Assembly (NCBI GenBank): GCA_009667805.1
Contig: CM019065.1
Coordinates: 18,736,611-18,800,610, forward strand
Length of the DNA: 64,000 bases
Origin: Leptobrachium leishanense
Lineage: Eukaryota; Chordata; Amphibia; Anura; Megophryidae
Reading direction: 5' to 3'
Part shown: piece after piece, positions 26,401 to 35,400 of the stretch
How positions within the stretch are numbered: the first letter of the stretch is position 1
Layout of the letters: each line of letters opens with the position of its first letter
Program-made: the position numbers and the translations under genes
Notes under the pieces: generated by a model
What the model was told of the DNA's origin: nothing
The model's input: only the letters and a program-made list of their open reading frames with translations
The model's database searches: none

Positions 26401-29400
26401 ACTGCGATGTACACGCTGTAAGTAACCCTCAAGATGGTGATGCTTAAGGTGCCCCTGAGAAGTTCCTGACCTGTGCATATTTTGGTTGTGTTAGATAGAA
26501 GCACCCCTTGCTTCTCCCATTTGCAGCTGAAGTTCACTTCCCAAAATTCTCTTAAGAAGATGTCATCTGGAGTCTTCCATGGGTTGGCCGTGTAAAGGAA
26601 CTCTTTGAAAGAAGAAATCTGTCCACTGTGTAAGGCAAACCCAACGGTGCCCTTCAAGATGCTCCAGTACTTCTCTTTAGAGACAAGAGCAGATGTTGAC
26701 CATGATTCACTCGCCACCCATGTCTTCCCCGTAATATTGCGTCTCAAGAGTTCCTCCATCACTGGTAGCAGGTTTGAACCACTCGAGAAGACAACTATGG
26801 CGTTGACATTTGAGTCTGCAATGACCTTTGAGATGTGTGGTGCATTTCTGTCTGACCGGCTGGTTAGTATGTACTCCGTGAAGGCAACACAGGAACCGGA
26901 TCTCAGTATTTCTGTCTTGGTGGCACGAATACCATCCAGTCCATAGTCACTGTCTTCAGCCAGCAGCCCTACCCAGGTCCAACCGAAGTATGATACGAGT
27001 TGTGCCAGCCCTTGGGACTGGAAGGTGTCACTGGGGACAGTCCTGAAGAAGGACGGGAACTGTGTCCGGTCACTCAGGACAGAACTGGTGGAGAAGTAGC
27101 TAATCTAAGAAAACATGGACATAAAAATAGGTTTGTATTAAAATATTATAATGGGATGTCGTAAATTAACTCATCTATCTGGCACAGGTACGGACTCCAC
27201 TGGAAAAATCCTAAACCAGCCTTGCCTTTCATTCCTGGAAGGCCAATGAGATCATCTAAGCTTCTGAAGATGTTCTACAAGTTGGTTTTGGTTAAATTTG
27301 ATATTGGTACCACAACAAAGAAAAGAAACCTATATCTAGAGAATACTCTGGAGTGGCTTATGAGGATCTTTATCTGTGTTTGTCATCATTAAAGGCACAT
27401 CCTGACTAGGGATGAGCCGAACACCCCCCGAGTTCGGTTCGGGCCCGAACCCGAACTTCCCATTTGTTCGGGTCCGAACCCGAACCCGAACCCCCATGCA
27501 AGTCAATGGGACTGAAAATTCGGTTTTTTAGAGTGCCCTCCAAGAGGGCATATATGCTACATATTTGCCATAAAAGGTGTATGGGGGTCCAGGTAGTGCC
27601 CTGGGGGACAGGAAACAAGGACAAAAAGTAAAAAAAAAAACGTTTTTAAAGGGACAGTGAGTTTCCATGAAATAAGGGTTAAAAATAAAAACGAAAAATT
27701 CCTTCAAATATCGTGCCTAGGAGGTCCCCATAACCTGCCCGTGAAGTGGCGGATTTCTAGGATGTATAGAAATATGTAAAAAACAAAAAATGACATTTCA
27801 AATGACGGTAAATGCTTTTCCTTTAATCTGTCCATAAACAACTGCTTGGGGCGGCAGTCTGTATGAAAAGAGGAGACATTTTCGGACACGCAGAAAAAGT
27901 TTACTGATTTTTTGGCGGTGAAAAGCAGGAGAATGACTGGAGAATGGAAAATTCTAGACCAAATAGCCGATTTGGAAAGTGAGATAAATGGGAGAATTTT
28001 TCTGGTTTGGCTATTTTGACCTAGAATTTTCCATTCTCCAGTCATTCTCCTGAGTTTCACCTGTCAGGGTTATTCAGAGAGCGGTGAAGAGCAGGAGAAT
28101 GACTGGAGAATGGAAAATTCTAGGTCAAAATAGCCAAACCAGAAAAATTCTCCCATTTAGGCTAGGGTCAGACTAGCGAATTTTTAACGTGCGTTTAGGC
28201 ACACTTAATCACGGCCGCACTAGCAGCAAATGACGGGCAATGACAGCCAATATACGAAGTACGGTCGCACGAAAGTCCGGCTGCGCAACGCAAGTGGAAA
28301 ATGAACGCATTTTTTCCGAGAACGCAGAACCGCTAGAACGGACATACAGAGTGCGCTGAGTCCACTAGCGGCGTGTGTGCGTGATTTGGAGATGTCAGAC
28401 CCTGCTCATGTCCGGCCAACATAACGTCCAGACACCCAAAGTTTCCTGGTTTGGATCCGTAAAAAATCACGCACAAAAATGCGCATCGTATGACCGTTTT
28501 CGTGCAATCCGTGAAAAAATACGGCAATGCGTTCGGACGCACTTTTTGACGGTCGCTGGGAAAAATGCGTTAGTCTGACCCTAGCCTTACCTCACTTTCC
28601 AAATCGGCTATTTGGTCCAGATTGTTCTCTTTTCCTGCCATTCTCCTGGTTTTCACCTTTCTCTGAACAACCCCGAGAGAGAGGTGAAAGCCAGGAGAAC
28701 TGGCAAGAGAAGAGAACAATCTAGACCAAATAGCCAATTTGGAAAGTGAGTTAAATGGGAGAATTTTTCTGGTTTGGGTATTTTGACCTAGAATTTTCAC
28801 TTCTCCAGTTATTCTCCTGCTTTTCACCGCTCTCTGAATAACCCTGTGAATGTTTAATCCCGAGGTGAAAAATAACATTGCTTTAGATTTTTTTCAAACA
28901 CCAGTTAACCACTTGGCTGCTATGGACGCGCTGAGCGCGTCCAGCCAAGTGGTTCTCCTGTGCTATGGACGCGCTGAGTGCATCCATGCACAGGAGGCAG
29001 CAATCCGCCGGATTGCTGCACCCCCGGTGCGGGCTGCCATCTTGGATGTCAGCCCAGCACTCCGGGACCCCAGCGGAGCAATTAGATGTCATCGTGGCGG
29101 CGCGATGACATCTAATTCAGGAGCCCCCCCACCTGTGCGGAGGAAGCGCCTGAAAGGGAGGGGGGAGGTCCTTCGGACCTCTCTCCCTCCCGATCGCCGG
29201 GGGGCAGAGGGTTAATCCAGGAACCGTTTGGAAGGGCACAGCCTGCCCTTCCAAACGGTGGCTGTGATTAACCCCTGGGGAGCCGGATCACAAATCGGCG
29301 CTGAAAAGCGCCGGATCGTGATCCTCTCCTGGAGCTGGCCGACATCTTGGATGTCGGCCAAGCCTCCAGGAACTCCCCCTGAGGACTGGCATCATCATGC

Positions 29401-32400
29401 ATAGCACGATGACGCCAGTCCTGGAGTTAACCCCTAGCTGCCACCAATGGTGGAGATAGGGGGTTCCAATGAACCCCCTATCTCCCGATCCGTGGCAGCT
29501 AGGGGTTAATGTTTGATATCGTTGGATTGGTCAGAGCATGGCCTTTCCAAGGATGCTAAACATGAGCATGAAAAATGTTTTTTTAAAAAAAATAAAAAAT
29601 AAAAATAAAAAATACTATATATATTTAAAAAAATTATAATGTGAACAATAATGCTGCACTAACGATTTTTGTATGCGGTGCGTTTGTTAAAAAAAGCGAA
29701 ATTTCCCCCCCAAAAAAATGTAACGAGACCCCATTTCTAATTTTTTTAACAAGCGCACCCCATACAAAATATAACCGCAAACGATCGCATCTTAAAATGT
29801 GAAAAAAAACACTTTACACGTAATAAATTATTGAAAATTCGAATTATATTGCATTTTTTGTTATAATATACAGACATGACATAACGTATACATATAATAA
29901 TGATATATTATGAATCTGCCAAGTCTGCCGGAAAGAACGATATATAATATGTCTGGGTCATATATCAAAATTTGGCTACAAAACGCGGTTAAACATGATG
30001 AGCGAAAGCGGTAAAAATGACCTCAGCACAGAGGTGTGAAAAGCCTCAGCAGCGAAAGGGTTAAATGCAGCATATTAGGATGTTTTAGTACCTCCGTATA
30101 GTGTACAATGTATCAAATTGATTACCAGACTAAAAACACCTGGTGTTATGCCCGTTTGTGAACAGAGGTCATTTAGAGTTGATAATCTTTCCACGTACAC
30201 ATTAGTTTTTAATTCAATATCTAATAAACCGTTGCTTATAATATTCTGCAGTAAAGAGTCTCTTTATTTCTAGATTTTTTAGTATTTTTTTAAGCATTTT
30301 CTATATTTTTTTCGAATTTTTTTTTTTCCAACCCGAACCGAACACGCCCAAAAAGTTCGAAATTCGCGAACTTTAGAACTGCCAAAGTTCGGGTCGAACT
30401 CCGAACCGTCCGAACCCGAACAGCTCATCCCTAATCCTGACCACTTTAGCTTTTAAAAGTATACAGGTTGTGTAGAATTCCTCCTTATCTCCCCCCCCCA
30501 GCTCCTCCATTCAGGTGTTATCGCAGGGCTGGACTGGGACAAAAAATGCGGCCCTGGACTTCATCCAGACTGGCCCACTCCAACTATGGAAACGTGCAGG
30601 GGCTGATCCTGCAGGTCATGTGACCGACAGTCGAAGCCTCAATGGAGTCCTATAGACTCCATGGAGAGGATGCTCGCAGCGGCGCCTTAGCGCTGCCTCG
30701 AGCATCCTGAGGCTTAGCGCCGCGTTATGGGGCAGGCTGCTGAAACAGCATCTGCCCAGTAATATGGAGCTAAAATGGGGACGCTAAGGAGAAGCCCACA
30801 GAACATCCGCTGCAAACCCGCCAAACATCTGTTGCAAACCCGCCGGCGGGCTGCCAAATGCAGCCGACAAGCCTCCGGACGGGTAAAAAAAAATGAAAGT
30901 GTCAAAATTGAAACACTGTTTGCAAAAATACTACTGAACAAAAATGCCTGAAGTTTACATGTAAAGATCCTATGAATGATAATAACAAGGTAGGGTACAG
31001 AAAAAAAACGCTTGAGAAAAAACAAAAATTGCCGAAAAATGGCTAAAAGATCCTAAAAGAAATCAATAAATAAAGAGACTTTTGCTGCAGATTAAAATAA
31101 TCAACGGTTTATTAGATATTGAATTAAACGGGAATATTTTTAACATTGAAACCTATGGGATTCTCCTGAATAAACCTGCTGAATGAAACCACCGAACAGC
31201 TGGGCACTTCGGCAACTGTTCACTGCTGTTTGGTGTCTGTGAACAGATTAACCATTGCTTCTATATGTACCGGCTAGGTGGAGTAGAGGTAATGTCACTG
31301 CTCTGCATGGAGAGAGCCTGTGGAGTCATGGGCTCGATCCCAGCGAGCAACCTCTCCAGCAAGTGTCCTTGGGCAAGACACCCAACGGTACATACTCGCC
31401 ACCCAGGACATACTTGAAAACGAGAGAAATCTCAATGTATCCTTCCTGGTAAAATCCTTTCTCAAAAATAAAAATATGAGGGATTTCACTGCCTTCTAAC
31501 AGGCACCGTACTGGCTGACAGTTTGCCAAAATTTGGCGAACTGCCTTCTCTCTGAATAGCCGAATGGCCACGAAAGGATGGGGAAATTCCCTGTTCGGTG
31601 ACATTTCGGGGCCAGATCGGCTCTCTCTGAATAACCCCTTTAGTAAAACAATTACACAACAAGCTACAGAGAAAAAACAAGTATCATGAGGTCTGTGACT
31701 TGAAAAGCAGGAAACCGACATGTTATGTGAATTATTCCTCATGTTCCACAAAAACCAAGCCTTTCGAACATATGTGCAGTTGTGTGATTATATGTTTAGT
31801 TGCAGCAACATGATTGTTTTGGTAATGTGCATGAAGATGTGAAGTTGAGTGTGTACACATTGACCTCTTCATGTCCCTTTGTCCCAGCCTTAAAGGCCCA
31901 GATTCACAGTTAACGTTTTCTGTTTGTCCTTATGGCTTAACATCCTCTTCAGAAATATCTGTAATCAAGTTGCCATGTGTACAATAGACATGTGCACAGC
32001 ACAAAATTTCGTCTTGAACTAATGGATTAGTCCTAAAATGCAATTTATTTAGTTACTAAAGAAATTCGTATTCTGTTCTTTAGTATGAAAACTAATTTCA
32101 TTCATCCGAAAACCAGTGGATACAATTACTATTGTAGTGGCTCCTCAGAGGGCTGAGATCGCTGCTTGTTACAGTATCTCTCACTCTCAGCACAATGTGG
32201 GCCATATTACATAGTTGGTGCTAACTTAACCAGAGCTGTTGTAAACTTCCCAGAGCCATTATAGCCTATGAAGGTTTTCAGTTTACAACAGCTCTGGTTA
32301 AGTTAGCACCAACATTGTAATAATGCCCCGTGTCAAGCAAAGCTGTTGCAGTAACTGACTGCTGCTCATCACAGCGCTCAGAGTTTCAGTAAAACTAGTA

Positions 32401-35400
32401 AATAATATTTTTATATATAAGAGGTTATAACAATATTATTTCCTTGTTTTACTGAAACTCCTATAACAAGCAGCGGATCTCAACGCTTACAGCCACTGGA
32501 TTTAAAGGGCTAAAAAAAAAGGCTCCTCTCTTTATAATGTTTAGAACATCCTCCTGCTTTAATTAATACCCCTCTCTGTATAATGTATACAACATCCACC
32601 TGCATTAATTAATACCCCTCTCTGTATAATGTATACAACATCCTCCTGCATTAATTTATGTCCCTCTCTGTATAGAACATCCTCCTCAATATATACCTTT
32701 TCTCTGTATAATGTATAGAACATCCTCCTGCATTAATTAATGCCCCTCTCTGTATAGAACATCCTACTGCATTGGCATGTGGAGGGTGCAGAACTTCGGA
32801 TGTTGCACCCTTCATTGCTGGTCTCCTTCACTCATCAATGTAACATCACAAAAAGGACTGAAACTAAAATGTAGTGCATTTTATTTTAGTTTCTTTCGTT
32901 TTTTGTGCTGAGCAGTTTCGTATCTCTTGAGTCATACGAAAACTAAATTATCCCAAAATTCGGACTAAATCGTTTTAGTACTAAAACGAATGCACATGTC
33001 TAGTGTACAACACTTATTTCTTTATTCAATACATGCTTTGGGTCAGACCTGAGCTTTCATGTCACCCGGTCAGACTTGAGCTTCCATAGCTCTCAACCAG
33101 ATCTGCACTTCAATGTCTCTTAGGCCTGTCTTGAGCTTCCAAGTCTATAGGCAAGACGTGAGCTTACATGTCTCTAGGCCATACCTGAACTTACATGTCT
33201 CCACAGGGGTGTGGAAATTTAAAAAAAATCTACTTGTCCAACGGACTAAGTAGTAGTCCAATCTACTTGTCCCTCAGGACGATCAACTTGTACTGATAAT
33301 TTCAACAAAATAGTGTTTAAATAGAGGTCTTTATTCATAACAGCCTATAGAGGCAGCGTCAGATACATGTGATGAATAAAGACCTTTATTTAAACACTAT
33401 TTTGTTGTGTGTATGTATATATTAGGGATGCACCGATACCACTTTTTTTAAGACCGAGTACGAGTGCCGATACTTTTATTTTATGTCATGTGACCACTTT
33501 CCAATAAGAACAGACCTCATAAAAATGCCCCCAGCTCACATGTATATATCCCCCCCGAGATATATGGATATTGCCCCAGCTCATGGATATTGCCCCAGCA
33601 CATAGATATTGCCCCCAGCTCATGGATATTGCCCCAGCTCATGGATATTGCCCCCAGCTCATGGATGCTGTCCCCCAGCTCATGGATGCTGCCCCCAGCT
33701 CATGGATCTTGCCCCAGCACATGGATATATGCCCCAGCTCATGGATATGCCCCAGCTCATGGATATGCCCCAGTACATGGAAATATGCCCCAGCTCATTG
33801 ATATTTGCCCCAGCTCATTGATATATGCCCCAGCTCATGGATATGCCCCAGCTCATGGTATACTGCCCCCAAGCTCTCATGGATATTGCCCCCAGCTCAG
33901 ACCCCAGACCAGACATGGGGCGGCTGTTCAAATACTCTATCGGCATTCGGACAGCCGCCCCTGGAGCTCTCTGGCATACTTACCTTCCCGAGCGGCACCA
34001 ACAAAGTCTTCGCGCCTGCGCTCGTTGAAGGATCCCCAGCCGCGATCACGTGGGACTCCCACGTGATCGCGGCTGGGTCCTTCAACGTGCGGAAGCGCGG
34101 AAACGTTCCCGGCGCCGCTCGGGAAGGTAAGTATGCTGGAGAGCTCCAGGGGCGGCTGCCCGAATGCCGATAGAGCATTCGAACAGCCGCCCAAGCCCCT
34201 CGGATGCCGGCAAGCCGGCTCAATGCCGGCTTCCGGTATCGGGGGCGTCCATGGAATTAGTCCGCAGTCCGGCGGGCTAAAAGCCCACCGGACTGCATCT
34301 CAAAAAAAAATACTCGCCTGGCGCCCGGATCTTCATGTCCCGGGCGTCGGATGATACAATTCCCACACCCCTGCTCCAGAACAACCTGAACTTCCATGTC
34401 TCTAGGCCAGACATGAGATTCAATGTCTCTAGGCCAGACCTGAACTTCCATGTCTCCAGGTCAGACCTGAGCTTCCATGTCTCTAGGCCTTTCATGTCTC
34501 TAGGCCAGACCTGAGCATTCATGTCACCCGGTCAGACTTGAGCTTCCATAGCTCTCAACCAGATCTGCACTTCAATGTCTCAAGGCCTGTCTTGAGCTTC
34601 CAAGTCTCTAAGCCAGACATGAGATTCAATGTCTCTAGACCAGACCTGAACTTTCATGTCTCCAGGCCAACCTGAGCTTCCATAACTCTCGACTAGATGT
34701 GAGTCTCTATGACTCTGGGCCAGACCTAAGCTCCCATGTACACTGATCAGACTTGAGCTTCCATAGCTCTCGACCAGATGGGAGCTTCCATGTCTGTAGG
34801 CAATTTATGAGCTTCCATGATTCGAGACAAAACCTGAACTTCCATGCCTTCAGGCCATAGCTAAGTTTTCACGTCTCTAGGCCCGACATGCTTTTCTCTG
34901 ACTCTAGGCCAGATCTTAGCTTCATCTATAGGCCAGACCCGAACTGTTTTACATAGCACTAGCTTATCATAATTTTGTATTGTACTGAAACAACAGAGGT
35001 GACTACCATTAGTCCCCCTCGGCCTTCTAGTCAGCTGTCGGTTAGCCTGGGTATGGACTAATAATTTTGGTCCCATTCAAAAAACCCTTAGCTTCCTATT
35101 GGTGGAGAGCATAGCTATGATATACGCATCATGCATATTTTTAAGGTATATTAAGAAATAAAATGGTAGAATACATACTGAATGCCACGTCAACCTCTAG
35201 GACCCCAGCATACCTGAGGATAGTGGTATAGTCCAAGCATCCTGGCCAGTGCCAAGGAACTTGCAGAGCTGGAATCCCCAATAACTCCAGCAAGAGGCGA
35301 AGAAGGGAGTTGGCAGCGGTAGTTGGGAATTTGTCTCTGGTTCATCCCGCTGAGCATCCAGGATCCCCCTTCCAAAGCCCGTCCTGGGGAAGCACAAGAG

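Larger units (their letters stand above)
27407..30433. mobile_element. hAT MITE with perfect 8-bp duplication ATCCTGAC, invaded by others
   Basis: ATCCTGAC lies at 27399-27406 and 30434-30441. Ends are TAGGGATGAGCCGAAC and GAACAGCTCATCCCTA. The element's own sequence is about 27407-27900 and 30195-30433, the latter with the A-type core. Between lie a C-type repeat, a Harbinger MITE and a piggyBac-like MITE. It sits in V2R intron 2. Confidence 0.85.
33204..34373. mobile_element. Inserted element with CAGGGGTGTGG ends
   Basis: CTCCA flanks both sides (33199-33203, 34374-34378). Ends are CAGGGGTGTGGAAATT and AATTCCCACACCCCTG. hAT-like by terminus, but only 5 bp of duplication is evident. It carries an inverted repeat (33303-33405), a TAGGGATGCACCGATACC hAT end near 33425, a minisatellite and a long palindrome. 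Confidence 0.7.
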
